Positions 17,944 through 27,900 are shown, counted from the first letter of the stretch. The stretch: DNA of 64,000 bases from Burkholderiales bacterium (GCA_027487815.1 JAIYCW010000067.1:124001-188000); one strand, 5' to 3'. Numbers and translations: made by a program. The notes: generated by a model not told the origin, from the sequence alone.

Positions 17944-18476
17944 CAGAGCAGGGCGTCGAAACTTCGCGTCAGGGCAAACTCACCCTGGCTAAACAGCAAA
18001 GGCGCACGCTCACTGCGATTGCATCGCAATACTTCGCCTATGAAGAGGGTGTGATCACCGAACTCATGGTGAGACCGGGTTGAACATTCAAACCAGGCCA
18101 CTGCTTGTGCCACCAGGGGTGCGCCGCCCAGTCCTGGATAAACATCCACACCCGCAAATCTATCAGCCCCGGAGCCGGCAAATCGCTTGGCCATCTCGAG
18201 TTGATCGGCGGCCAGGATACTCACCGCAAAATGGCTCGCCGCCATGAACCCCTCCAAAGTGCGTGCCTTGCGATTCAAGCTCCACAACACCAACGGTGGC
18301 TCCAGCGACAGGGCGCTGAAACTATTGGCGGTGAGCCCGATAAAGCCGCCGTCCTCTGCGCGTGCACTGACAATCGTCACGCCTGTGGCGAATGCGCCCA
18401 GGCAATTACGCAAATGGCGCGGGTCGTGTACGGCTGGTGAAGTTTCGGTAGGATGCATTGATATATGAAAATTCAT
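17943..18476 (-). CDS. Flavin reductase-domain protein (FMN-binding split barrel)
   Basis: 177-residue flavin:NAD(P)H reductase of the HpaC-like family. It shows FATGVTIVSAR near residue 30, the flavin loop GLTANSFSALSLEPPLVLWSL, and a C-terminal SRSHHEFGDHTLFIGEV with the conserved His. It supplies reduced flavin to a partner monooxygenase. Two starts are possible (18476 and 18458), neither with a good ribosome site, and a palindrome covers the first. Encoded with the MarR regulator and divergent from a pyridine-ring dioxygenase, it may serve a ring-hydroxylating monooxygenase; no classical one is adjacent, apart from the odd acyl-CoA-dehydrogenase-like protein at 20383. Confidence 0.88.
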   Translation of the reverse strand: MNFHISMHPTETSPAVHDPRHLRNCLGAFATGVTIVSARAEDGGFIGLTANSFSALSLEPPLVLWSLNRKARTLEGFMAASHFAVSILAADQLEMAKRFAGSGADRFAGVDVYPGLGGAPLVAQAVAWFECSTRSHHEFGDHTLFIGEVLRCNRSERAPLLFSQGEFALTRSFDALL

Positions 18477-18491
18477 GTATTAAGATATCTT
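18465..18491. promoter_or_regulatory. Probable MarR operator region
   Basis: Two adjacent palindromes in an AT-rich stretch between divergent transcripts. One is atgaa-aa-ttcat (18465-18476) and the other is the perfect 10-mer aagatatctt (18482-18491). MarR dimers bind such sites, and the regulator gene is two genes away. The first palindrome covers the reductase start codon, so binding there would block that gene. Inference from position and symmetry only. Confidence 0.45.
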
Positions 18492-18557
18492 TAAAGCCGA
18501 TGCTTTGCAAGTCACCTCGGCTCTTGCCTGATTGCCCCACAACCAAGAAGAGGCCGC

Positions 18558-19604
18558 ATGCTAGCTGATCGAATTGAAGCCCGTTGGATTGACCTATTTG
18601 TTCAGGTGTTTCGAGCCTGCGGGGTCACCGAGGGTGATGCCTGTGCGGTGCTTTCCGAAACCCAGTCTCGCGCACTCAATGTTCATCTCGCCGAATTGGC
18701 GCTGGTGCGCTTGGGCGCGCGGGTGTTTCATATTCAGATGGTGTCACCTCCACAAACCGCACCGGTGCCGGTGCGTTCCACCGGTGCGTCGAATGCGCTC
18801 CAGGGTCTCGGGCCAGCCGTGGGCGCTCTTGCGCAGGTCCAGTTCGTTGCAGACTGCACCGTGGAAGGCCTGCTTCACGCCAGTGAATTACCTGAGATTT
18901 TGCAGGGCGGCGCCCGCGTGTTGATGATCTCCAACGAGCACCCCGAAGCCTTGGAGCGACTCAAGCCTGATCTTGATCTGGAATACAAGGTCAAAACGGG
19001 TATGCGCCGCCTTAAAAACGGCCAGAAAATGCAGATTACCTCCAAAGCGGGTACCGACCTTCAGGTGCAACTCGCTCAAGCGCAGGTCGGTGGAGGATGG
19101 GGACACAGCACACGGCCTGGTTCGATCACTCATTGGCCGGGTGGCCTGTGCCTGTGCTTTCCTGCCACCAATAGTGTAAATGGCCAATTGGTGTTGGCCG
19201 TCGGCGACGTCAATCTCACCTTTAAACGCTACCTTGAATCGCCGGTCCATCTGACCATCGAACATGATTTCGTCACCCGCATCGAAGGCCACGGCCTGGA
19301 TGCCGAACTGATGCGGTCGTATTGGGCCGCCTGGGGCGATCGGGAAGCGTATGCGGTTTCGCATCTGGGCTGGGGCATGAATCCGCGAGCACGCTGGGAT
19401 GCCATGGCGATGTACGACAAGCGCGACTTCAACGGCACCGAGCTGCGCGCCTTTGCGGGCAACTTCCTCTACTCCACTGGCGCCAACGAAGTAGCCGGAC
19501 GACATACCCTGGGGCACTTCGATTTACCCATGCGCCACTGCAGCGTCAGTATTGATGGGCAGCCCATTGTGATTGAGGGTGAATTGCAGGGTGAACTGGC
19601 TTGA
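18558..19604 (+). CDS. nicX: 2,5-dihydroxypyridine 5,6-dioxygenase (NicX-like)
   Basis: Non-haem iron extradiol-type dioxygenase that opens 2,5-dihydroxypyridine to N-formylmaleamate, a central step of nicotinate, nicotine and picolinate breakdown. The family's iron ligands appear as H269 in HLGWGMNPRARWD and H320 and D322 in HTLGHFDLPMRHCSV. 348 residues equals NicX length. This family looks like an aminopeptidase fold and is often annotated as leucyl aminopeptidase; the His/Asp set argues for the dioxygenase. AGAAGAGG precedes the ATG. It heads an operon and overlaps the next gene by TTGA. Whether the substrate is exactly 2,5-dihydroxypyridine is not proven. Confidence 0.82.
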   Translation: MLADRIEARWIDLFVQVFRACGVTEGDACAVLSETQSRALNVHLAELALVRLGARVFHIQMVSPPQTAPVPVRSTGASNALQGLGPAVGALAQVQFVADCTVEGLLHASELPEILQGGARVLMISNEHPEALERLKPDLDLEYKVKTGMRRLKNGQKMQITSKAGTDLQVQLAQAQVGGGWGHSTRPGSITHWPGGLCLCFPATNSVNGQLVLAVGDVNLTFKRYLESPVHLTIEHDFVTRIEGHGLDAELMRSYWAAWGDREAYAVSHLGWGMNPRARWDAMAMYDKRDFNGTELRAFAGNFLYSTGANEVAGRHTLGHFDLPMRHCSVSIDGQPIVIEGELQGELA

Positions 19605-20386
19605 TAGGCAAACCAACACTCATCCTTTTGCATGGCATTGGCGGAGGGCCTGCGGCTTTCAGTCGAGCCAGTCTGGCGTTCGAACAAGCAGGCTTTGATG
19701 TTAAATGCTGGGCCCATCCAGGTTATCCCTGGTCGGTAAGCCGTCCGGCTGAAGTTAATGGTATGGCCTGCTCTGACATGACGCAGGCCGCCGAGCAGCT
19801 CGAGTTGTGGCTGGCCATGCACTCCCTGAAGGATGTCGTGTTGATTGGGCATAGCCTGGGCGGCATGGTGGCCCTCGCCTACCTGGCCGCCGATCTTTTA
19901 CGGCCCAATCCGCGCTGCCGAGCGGCTGTGTTGGCGCATAGCAGTGCTGCCTTCGGAAATGCTGATGGTGCATTTCAAGCGCAGTTTATTGCTCAGCGCA
20001 CTGCGATCCTGGATGCAGGCGGCACGATGAGTGACCTCGCGCAAGTGCTGGTTCCAAAATTGTTCGACCCTCAAAGTGACCCCGAAGCGTTTGAGCTGGC
20101 TCAGGCGTTAATGAGTGCCATTAGTCCCACAAGCTATCGCACCACCTTGCAGGCCCTGGTTCACTTTGATCAGCGCCCGGCGCTGGCCCAACTGAAAATT
20201 CCCGTACTGGGCCTGGCAGCTGCTCAGGACACTACGGCCCCGGCAACAGTCATCGAAAAGATGGTTTCGAAAATCCCCCTTGGCCGATATGTTTGCTTAC
20301 CCGAGCTTGGCCATTTGGCGCCAATGCAAGCACCCATGGTTTGGGCCCAATCAGTGATTGAATTTTTGTCGGAGTCCCATGTATGA
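19601..20386 (+). CDS. Alpha/beta hydrolase, probable N-formylmaleamate deformylase (NicD-like)
   Basis: 261-residue alpha/beta hydrolase. An HGIGGGP oxyanion loop is at the N-terminus, the nucleophile is S85 in the elbow GHSLGG, an acidic residue sits in LAAAQDTTAPA, and the catalytic His is in LPELGHLAPMQAP. In nic and pic clusters the gene next to nicX encodes the deformylase acting on the ring-opening product; this gene has that position, so I propose the same role. The start is a TTG that shares four bases with the nicX stop; the next ATG is far inside the fold. Overlaps the following gene by ATGA. Confidence 0.72.
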   Translation: MIGKPTLILLHGIGGGPAAFSRASLAFEQAGFDVKCWAHPGYPWSVSRPAEVNGMACSDMTQAAEQLELWLAMHSLKDVVLIGHSLGGMVALAYLAADLLRPNPRCRAAVLAHSSAAFGNADGAFQAQFIAQRTAILDAGGTMSDLAQVLVPKLFDPQSDPEAFELAQALMSAISPTSYRTTLQALVHFDQRPALAQLKIPVLGLAAAQDTTAPATVIEKMVSKIPLGRYVCLPELGHLAPMQAPMVWAQSVIEFLSESHV

Positions 20387-21681
20387 ATGCACCTGCCGAA
20401 CTTGCCAGCGCCTTGAAATCTCCCCTGGATGGTGACACGCGGTTTAGTGTCACCGGTGATGGCTGGCCTCTCACCGAACAGCAGCAGGAGCTGATTGACC
20501 TGGCCGAGGATCTTGGTCGAAATAGATTTGCAGCGCGCGCCGCAGGAATCGATCGCGAAGCACAATTTCCGTTTGCGAATTATGCAGACATGAAAGAGCG
20601 CAAGCTGCTGGGCCTTTGCGTGCCCAAAGAGCATGGCGGGCGGGGCGCAGACTTGTTTACCTACGCCTTGGTATCAGCAACGCTGGGCAAGTATTGCGGG
20701 GCCACCGCCCTCACCTTCAACATGCATGCTTGTTCATCGCTTTGGCCAGGTGTGCTCGCCGATGCTTTGGATATGACGGTCGAGCAACGGGCCGAGCATG
20801 AAGCCCACCGTGCCGGCCACTACAAACGCATCGTTGAGCAAGGGGCGATTTATGCTCAGCCCTTTTCAGAAGGCACTGCCGCAGCCGCAGGCAAAGCTCC
20901 GTTCGGCACGATGGCTCGCAAGGTCGATGGCGGCTGGTTGATCTCGGGCAAGAAGATTTTCGCTTCACTCTCCGGGGCGGCCAACTACTACGGCCTGCTG
21001 TGCACTGAGGACAAAGGAGCCGATGCGCACAAGTCCATGCGTGATTCGCTCTATATTGCTGTGCCGGCCGATGCCCCGGGCGTGTCGATTGTGGGCGACT
21101 GGGATCCACTGGGCATGCGAGGCACAGTGTCTCGCACCTTGATCATGAATGATGTGTTCGTGCCTGATAGTGCCCAGATGATGCCGCGCGGTATTTACTA
21201 TCAGGCGGCGGCGCGCTGGCCGCATATGTTTACCACCCTGTCGCCCACCTACATGGGGATCACGATTGCAGCTTATGAGTTCGCGGTGAAATATCTCCGG
21301 GGCGAAATTGCAGGTATGGGCCCGCCCGTCAAGCGCAGGCAGTTTGCTACCAAACAGATCACCATTGCGCAGATGCATATTCTGCTTGAGCAAACCCGGG
21401 CAATGTTCTTGCGCAGCTTTTCGGAAGCAAGGGTCGACCCACCCAAGGCAATGCGATTGCGCGCCTATGCCACACAGTTCACCATCATGGAAAATGCCAA
21501 CGAGATGTGTCGCCTGGCAATCCGCACTTGTGGCGGTCAATCCATGTTGCGCAGCCTGCCACTTGAGAGGCTCTATCGGGATTCACGCTGTGGCAGCCTG
21601 ATGCTGCCCTGGACAGCGGAGCTTTGCCTCGACCGCATCGGCCGCGAAGCCCTCTATGAACCCGGCGAAGCCGATGATTGA
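20383..21681 (+). CDS. Acyl-CoA dehydrogenase-fold flavoprotein
   Basis: 432-residue protein with the acyl-CoA dehydrogenase layout: helical N-domain (LTEQQQELIDLAEDLG), FAD-binding beta domain (MARKVDGGWLISGKKIFASLSGAANYY) and C-terminal helices ending YRDSRCGSLMLPWTAELCLDRIG. At the usual place of the catalytic Glu (EGT after the YRD helix) it has Leu-Pro. Some family members carry the Glu elsewhere, while others are flavin-dependent oxygenases lacking it. With a flavin reductase gene nearby, an oxygenase role is possible; with a CoA ligase downstream, ordinary dehydrogenation is equally possible. Overlaps both neighbours (ATGA before, TGATG after). Confidence 0.8.
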   Translation: MNAPAELASALKSPLDGDTRFSVTGDGWPLTEQQQELIDLAEDLGRNRFAARAAGIDREAQFPFANYADMKERKLLGLCVPKEHGGRGADLFTYALVSATLGKYCGATALTFNMHACSSLWPGVLADALDMTVEQRAEHEAHRAGHYKRIVEQGAIYAQPFSEGTAAAAGKAPFGTMARKVDGGWLISGKKIFASLSGAANYYGLLCTEDKGADAHKSMRDSLYIAVPADAPGVSIVGDWDPLGMRGTVSRTLIMNDVFVPDSAQMMPRGIYYQAAARWPHMFTTLSPTYMGITIAAYEFAVKYLRGEIAGMGPPVKRRQFATKQITIAQMHILLEQTRAMFLRSFSEARVDPPKAMRLRAYATQFTIMENANEMCRLAIRTCGGQSMLRSLPLERLYRDSRCGSLMLPWTAELCLDRIGREALYEPGEADD

Positions 21682-23273
21682 TGGTCGACTCGAACGCTGA
21701 TGTGATGGCTGAGAGCATGATGGAATCGATGGTATTTGGTCACGGGTTGGCGCATTGGGCTGCCCAACGCCCTGATGCCTGTGCAATCGAGTTTCGCAGT
21801 GAGTCGGCTGCGCCTGCCCGGTTGAGTTATCGGGAGCTCTACAGCCTGGTCTTGCTTGCCCAGCAAGATTTGATCGAGCGCGGCTTGGTTGCAGGCGATC
21901 GTATTGCCTGGCTCGGGTGGAATCATCCTGCATTGATTGTGTTGGTTCATGCCGCCGCGCAGCTTGGCATTGCGGTTGTGCCATTGAACTACCGGCTTAC
22001 CGCGCACGAACTCAATCATCCCCTGTTTGATGCCCAACCCAAGGTATTGCTGATCGATACCCATCTTCAGACGCTCCAACATGCACTTGCCACCGGAGAG
22101 ATTGCTTGTGAGGCTCTGAGCATGGAGCGCTGGTGGCAAACGCTGCTGGATCGGTTGGCGCACATATCGGACGCTGTTCCTGCACCTGCAGTAAAATCAA
22201 CCGGGCATCTGGATCATGATTTGATGGTGGTGTATAGCTCGGGCACCACCGGCAAACCCAAAGGCGCTGTTCTAACCCAGCGGGCGCTTTGGTTCAACAA
22301 TCTCAACTCGATCCATGCCCATGATCTTGTGAGTAGCGACAGGGTATTGGTTGCGTTGCCGACCTTTCATGTAGGTGGCTTGAACATCATGCTGCTACCC
22401 GCCTTGCAGGTTGGTGCGCAGGTGATCCTGATGGACCGGTTTGAACCCGCCGCATTCCTCAATGCGATTAGCGAGACTAAGCCTACGCTGAGCATACTGG
22501 TGCCCGCCGTAATGCGGGCCCTGATTGCCCACCCTCAGTGGCTGAATACTCCGCTTGATAGTCTGAGAATGCTGAATGCCGGATCATCCATCATTCCTGA
22601 TGATTTGATCGCAGCGATTCATGCTCGCGGCGTGCCTCTGGGGCAAGTCTATGGATCGACCGAAACCGCGCCGATCGCGATTGTCCTACGCGCTGAAGAC
22701 GCCCTGCGAAAGGCCGGCAGCACCGGACTGCCCGCCATCTATTGCGACGCCCGCCTAGTTGATGAGGCAGGGCCAATTCACGCTGCTCATCAAGTTGGCG
22801 AAATCCAGATCAAGGGCCCCAACATCCTGCGTGCTTACCTCAATTTGCCCCAAGCTACCGAACAGGCCATCCAGCAGGGTTGGTATGCCACCGGCGATCT
22901 CGCCTATCGAGATCAAGAGGGGTACTACTGGGTTGTGGGGCGCGCGCGCGAACTGATCATTTCTGGCGGGGAAAATGTGTATCCGGCTGAAGTTGAAACC
23001 CTGCTGGAGCAACACGCCGCCATCGCGCAAGCAGCAGTGATTGGCTTACCGGATCATCAGTGGGGTGAGATCGTGTGTGCAGCAGTTGTGCTGCGTCCCG
23101 ATACGGCAGCCCCAACGCTTGAAGAGCTCCAAGCCTTCATGCACGAGAAGCTGGCTCGTTTCAAGCAACCCAGACGACTCTTTGTGCTTGATACCCTGCC
23201 GCGTACTGCCCTGGGGAAAGTGCAAAAATCAGTGCTTTGTGATCAGCTCAACGCTCTGGTGCAAGCGAGTTAA
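21681..23273 (+). CDS. AMP-dependent acyl-CoA synthetase/ligase
   Basis: Adenylate-forming enzyme (ANL superfamily), 530 residues, activating a carboxylic acid with ATP and CoA. Motifs: P-loop-like MVVYSSGTTGKPKGAVL (about 182-198), GSTETAP, YATGDLAYRD, the hinge-region ARELIISGGENVYPAEVE, and the C-terminal lysine in PRTALGKVQKS. The ATG at 21681 shares a base with the previous stop; the TTG just before it is less likely. Last gene of the operon with nicX. Its acid may be the substrate, or a product, of the pyridine route. It ends in a TTAA shared with the stop of the convergent eptA-like gene. Confidence 0.9.
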   Translation: MVDSNADVMAESMMESMVFGHGLAHWAAQRPDACAIEFRSESAAPARLSYRELYSLVLLAQQDLIERGLVAGDRIAWLGWNHPALIVLVHAAAQLGIAVVPLNYRLTAHELNHPLFDAQPKVLLIDTHLQTLQHALATGEIACEALSMERWWQTLLDRLAHISDAVPAPAVKSTGHLDHDLMVVYSSGTTGKPKGAVLTQRALWFNNLNSIHAHDLVSSDRVLVALPTFHVGGLNIMLLPALQVGAQVILMDRFEPAAFLNAISETKPTLSILVPAVMRALIAHPQWLNTPLDSLRMLNAGSSIIPDDLIAAIHARGVPLGQVYGSTETAPIAIVLRAEDALRKAGSTGLPAIYCDARLVDEAGPIHAAHQVGEIQIKGPNILRAYLNLPQATEQAIQQGWYATGDLAYRDQEGYYWVVGRARELIISGGENVYPAEVETLLEQHAAIAQAAVIGLPDHQWGEIVCAAVVLRPDTAAPTLEELQAFMHEKLARFKQPRRLFVLDTLPRTALGKVQKSVLCDQLNALVQAS

Positions 23274-24901
23274 TCACACGGGGCAAAGATATCGAGCTGC
23301 GGCCGATAGGCGCTGCTTTTGATCTCCATCAGCCCGAGAATAGTGTGAAAAACATGATCATGGCTGCGTTGCTGCCTGGCTTGATCACGCACACAGGATT
23401 CATTCCATTTTTCCAGCTCAAGAAACTGTGGCGATAACCAAGCCAACATCGGAACGCGGGTTTGCTCGAGAGGCGCAATCGCATAGGGAAGCCCGTGAAG
23501 AAACAACCCCCTTTCGCCCAAAGATTCGCCGTGGTCCGAAACATAAAACAGCGCGCTGGCATGGGTTGCTGCGCGACGCTTGAGAAGATTCACCACTTCA
23601 CCAAGCACATGATCGGTGTACACCAGGGTGTTGTCATAGGCGTTCCGAATTTCCTCGAGAGTGCATCCTGAAAGCTCATTGGACTGGCATGCAGGCTTGA
23701 AGCGTTCAAAAGCGGCCGGATAGCGTTTGAAATAGGCCGGTCCGTGACTCCCCTTAAGGTGAAGCACAACCAAGGTGTCTTGTTTAATCTGGGCCAAGCG
23801 TGCATCCAATCCTTCAAGCAATACTTCATCAAAGCAGTTGCCCTTTTCGGGACACCACTTGCCAGGTTCAATGTTGGTACGGTCCTCAACGCTAGCCTTA
23901 TCACACACGCCCTTGCAGCCGGAATCGTTATCGAGCCACAACACCGGAATCCCAGCATGAAACAACACATCGATCAAGGTCTCGCGGGATTGGGCCTTGG
24001 TGAGACTGAACTCGTCGCGGGTATAAGCCGAGAACATGCACGGTACCGACAAGGCCGTGGCAGTGCCGCAGGTTTCGGTATCCGCGAAGTAAATCACCCG
24101 CTCAGCTTTCATTCGAGGGTTGGTATCACGATCATATCCATTGAGCGACTGATTCTGGGCGCGCGCGGTTTCGCCGAGCACCATCACAATCAAACGCGGT
24201 TTCTTCAGCCAGTACTTGGTCCTGGCATCCAGTCCGAAGGGCAGGCGAGTCGTCGCTGCTTGCCGCCCGGCATACCAGGAACCGACCGCTGCGCCCAGCA
24301 GGTTGATCGGAGCAATGGTGTGAAAACTGACGGCTTCGTTGCGCACCGCACTGGCAAGCTTCTGAAAATTTGGATACACCGCTGCAGCACAGAGCGCCAG
24401 GGCACCAAGCAGCAAGGCCAGAACACTTGTCGGGGATATCCACCAATGTTGAGAAGTCCGAACCCGAAAACGCAAGACCACCAGCGCCGGCAAAACACCG
24501 ATCAACACTACCCAGGCCACCATCCGCCAACCGACGAGCTCCATGCTCTCGGCATGGTGGGTCTGCACAATGCTCAGCCACATGGTCCGATCAAATCGGG
24601 TTCCAAACGCATAAGTGAAATAACCAAGTACCGAGGCCAGCAAGATCATCGCTGCGCACAGCCAGCGAATCGACCGGCGCCAGAAAAAGACACCCAGCAG
24701 GCATAAAAGCGTGCAGGAAAATGCAAACACGATGGCGACCCCGGACAGCATGAATCCTGCCAGACCAAAGCCCGAGCCCGCATCCGGCGCCAAAGCAAAC
24801 GAGCGCAAGGTCGGGAAGTTGGGTGCGAGGCTGATCCACAATGCGCTCAGCCCAATAAGCTGCCAGCGTGAAATCGTCCGGGGGAAATCTGAAAGAGTCA
24901 C
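23270..24901 (-). CDS. Phosphoethanolamine--lipid A transferase (EptA-like)
   Basis: Inner-membrane enzyme that transfers phosphoethanolamine from phosphatidylethanolamine to lipid A or a core sugar. Five hydrophobic helices span about residues 1-180. The periplasmic sulfatase-fold part carries the nucleophile Thr within the metal-binding phrase LGETARAQNQSLNGY, a cysteine-rich ETCGTATALSVPCMFS, the SGCKGVCD loop, and VSDHGESLGE with metal ligands Asp-His. About 543 residues, normal. The start is uncertain: I propose GTG at 24901, as no ATG fits the first helix. A small hairpin lies just upstream. It follows the oxoprolinase gene without an obvious link. Confidence 0.88.
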   Translation of the reverse strand: MTLSDFPRTISRWQLIGLSALWISLAPNFPTLRSFALAPDAGSGFGLAGFMLSGVAIVFAFSCTLLCLLGVFFWRRSIRWLCAAMILLASVLGYFTYAFGTRFDRTMWLSIVQTHHAESMELVGWRMVAWVVLIGVLPALVVLRFRVRTSQHWWISPTSVLALLLGALALCAAAVYPNFQKLASAVRNEAVSFHTIAPINLLGAAVGSWYAGRQAATTRLPFGLDARTKYWLKKPRLIVMVLGETARAQNQSLNGYDRDTNPRMKAERVIYFADTETCGTATALSVPCMFSAYTRDEFSLTKAQSRETLIDVLFHAGIPVLWLDNDSGCKGVCDKASVEDRTNIEPGKWCPEKGNCFDEVLLEGLDARLAQIKQDTLVVLHLKGSHGPAYFKRYPAAFERFKPACQSNELSGCTLEEIRNAYDNTLVYTDHVLGEVVNLLKRRAATHASALFYVSDHGESLGERGLFLHGLPYAIAPLEQTRVPMLAWLSPQFLELEKWNESCVRDQARQQRSHDHVFHTILGLMEIKSSAYRPQLDIFAPCD

Positions 24902-24902
24902 A

Positions 24903-24918
24903 CTGCGAATTATCGCAG
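24903..24918 (-). other. Small hairpin between oxoprolinase stop and eptA-like start
   Basis: Perfect 6-bp stem (ctgcga/tcgcag) with a 4-base loop in the 19-base gap between the two minus-strand genes. No T-run follows, so it is unlikely to terminate; it could limit access of ribosomes to the GTG start. Confidence 0.35.
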
Positions 24919-24920
24919 AG

Positions 24921-27900
24921 TCACACCCCGTACCCTCCGCCACCAGGCGTCTCAATCACAAACACATCGCCCACTCCCATCTCAGTGCTGCCGATATGTT
25001 CAAGCATCTCAATGCTCCCATCCTTGCGCTCAACACGATTGATACCCACCGCGCCGGGTTGACCCCCTGCCATGCCAAACGCCGGGTAGATGCGTCCATT
25101 GGAAAGAATGCTGGCGGTCATGGGTTCGAGAAACTCTACTCTGCGCACACCGCCATTGCCACCGCGCCAATGCCCGGCGCCTCCGGATCCTTCACGCAAG
25201 GCATAGCTCTGCAGGCGCACCGGAAAGCGAAACTCCAAAATCTCGGGGTCGGTGAGGCGTGAATTGGTCATATGGGTCTGAACCACTGAAGTGCCCTCAA
25301 ACCCCTCGCCCGCACCCGATCCACCAGAGATGGTTTCGTAATACTGATACTTCGCATTGCCAAAGGTGAAGTTGTTCATGGTGGGCTGCCCGGCCCCCAT
25401 TATCCTCAGGGCTCCATAAAGCGCATTGGTGATGCAGGTTGAAGTCTCTACATTGCCTGCGACCACGCTAGCGGGCGCCAGAGGATTCAGCATGCATCCC
25501 TGCGGAATGATGACTTCAAGCGGTTTCAGGCAACCGGCATTCAAGGGAATATCATCATCAACCAGGGTACGAAACACGTACAGCACGGCTGCCATCGTGA
25601 CGGCCGTGGGCGCGTTGAAGTTGTTGACTTGTTGCGGACTAGTACCAGTGAAGTCGATCACTGCACTACGCTCTTGGTGATTGACCTTGACCGACACTTC
25701 GATCCTGGCGCCGTTATCCAGCGGCAGGGTCATTGCACCATCATGCAGGCGGGTGATCACGCGGCGCACCGACTCCTCCGCGTTGTCCTGCACATGCTGC
25801 ATATAGGCTTTGACGACCTCAAGCCCAAACTGGCGGACCATCTGCCCGAGCTCCTGCACACCTTTTTCATTGGCGGCTACCTGAGCCTTGAGATCAGCCA
25901 TGTTTTGATGCGGGTTGCGGCTGGGATATTCGCCGCTCTGGAGCAGGGCCACCATATCGGCCTCGCGCAACTGCCCGTGCCTGATCAGCTGGAAATTATC
26001 AATCCGCACGCCCTCTTCTTCAATCCGTGTGGAAAAAGGCGGCATCGAACCAGGAGTAGATCCTCCGATATCAGCATGGTGCCCGCGCGAGCCTACGTAG
26101 AAAAGCGGCGCCCTGGATCGAGGAACTCTAGACTCGTTCATGGTCGATGCATCTGCATCAATAAAGACCGGGGTGATCACAGTGACGTCAGGCAGATGAG
26201 TGCCGCCGCTATAGGGGTCATTGAGCACAAACACATCGCCCGGTTGCATCTTGCCCGCGTTTTCGCGAATCACGGTTTTGATGCTCTCGCCCATGGATCC
26301 AAGATGCACAGGCATGTGGGGCGCGTTGGCAATCAGATTGCCCTGAGCGTCAAACAAGGCACAACTGAAATCCAGCCGCTCCTTGATGTTCACGGAATAA
26401 GCCGTGTTCTGAAGCTGCAGCCCCATTTGCTCGGCGATATTCATGAACAGGTTATTGAACACCTCCAACAAAACCGGGTCGACCTGGGTGCCTACCGCAA
26501 ACCGCTGGGTCCGTGGCCGAATCCGACTCAGGACAATATGATCGTGCTGCGTCACCTCGGCCCGCCAACCCGCTTCAACTACTGTAGTCGCATTTTTTTC
26601 GGCAACGATGGCTGGCCCATCAACATGCTGACCGGGCATAAAGCTCTCACGTTGAATCAACGATGCATCACACCAGCGGCCCTCGCTCACCATTGGCACC
26701 ACCGTAGTTACTGAGGGCTGTGGACTTGATGCAAGTGCATGAACCGCCTCCTCGACAGGATCACCGCGAGAGATAGCCTCAACTGACAACGCTTCAACGA
26801 GAAGTGCTCGCTCACTCATCAAGAAGGCATAGCGCTGGCGATAGGCTTGTTCAAACCCTTCGCGGACTTGTTGTAATGACCCCCAGGGCACAATCAATGC
26901 ACTATCCGTCCCGGCATAGCGAACATGCGCTCGGGCGTTGAAATGTGCTTGTCCATCGTCGAACTCCAGGCTGACTCGCGCTTGCAGTGCCTGCATCGCT
27001 TGCTCAACCTGCGGCCATTGCTGCTCATTCAGAGGCTGCTCAACCGATTGCTCGCGGATCAGATTCCGATCGGCCAAGCCCATCCCGTAAGCGCTCAACA
27101 CCCCGGCCAGCGGATGCACCAACACTTTGGTCATGCCCAAAGCATCAGCCACCAGGCAGGCGTGCTGCCCGCCTGCACCACCAAAACACTGCAAGGTGTA
27201 TCGGGTCACGTCATAACCGCGGGCTACAGAAATCTTCTTGATCGCATTGGCCATCTGCTGAACTGCGATCTCGATGAAGCCTTCGGCAAGCTCAACAGGG
27301 GTACGCCCAGATTTTAATGCAAGTGCATCAAACTGCTGTTGCACGACCTGCCGATCCAGTGGCTGATCGGCCTGGGGACCAAACACCTTCGGAAAATACT
27401 CGGGTACGATTTTGCCAAGCAATACGTTGGCATCAGTCACCGCCAACGGCCCACCGCGCCGATAGGCGGCCGGCCCGGGATTGGCTCCAGCGCTTTGCGG
27501 CCCAACGCGCAAGCGCGCGCCATCAAATCCCAGAATCGAACCACCGCCTGCGGCTACTGTATGAATACTCATCATCGGTGCACGCATACGCACCCCGGCC
27601 ACCAAGGTTTCGAACTCGCGTTCAAACTCGCCAGCGAAGTGCGAAACATCAGTGGAGGTTCCGCCCATGTCAAACCCGATGACCCTATCCTGGCCCGCTA
27701 GCTGGGCAGTGCGGGCCATCCCGACAATACCGCCCGCCGGGCCGGACAGGATAGCGTCCTTGCCTTGAAAGCGCTCAGCAAGCGTTAGCCCACCGGAACT
27801 TTGCATAAAGAGCAATTCAACGCCGGGCATTTCAGCAGCTACCTGATCCACATAACGACGCAAGATCGGCGAGAGGTAAGCGTCCACTACCGTGGTATCT

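Noticed and set aside
18558-19604. Leucyl aminopeptidase annotation for the NicX-like gene
   Set aside because: The fold is related, but the His/His/Asp iron set and the neighbours (MarR, NicD-like hydrolase) fit the pyridine dioxygenase better.
25629-26714. 361-codon plus-strand frame opposite the oxoprolinase gene
   Set aside because: Shadow frame without family features; the oxoprolinase frame is well conserved.
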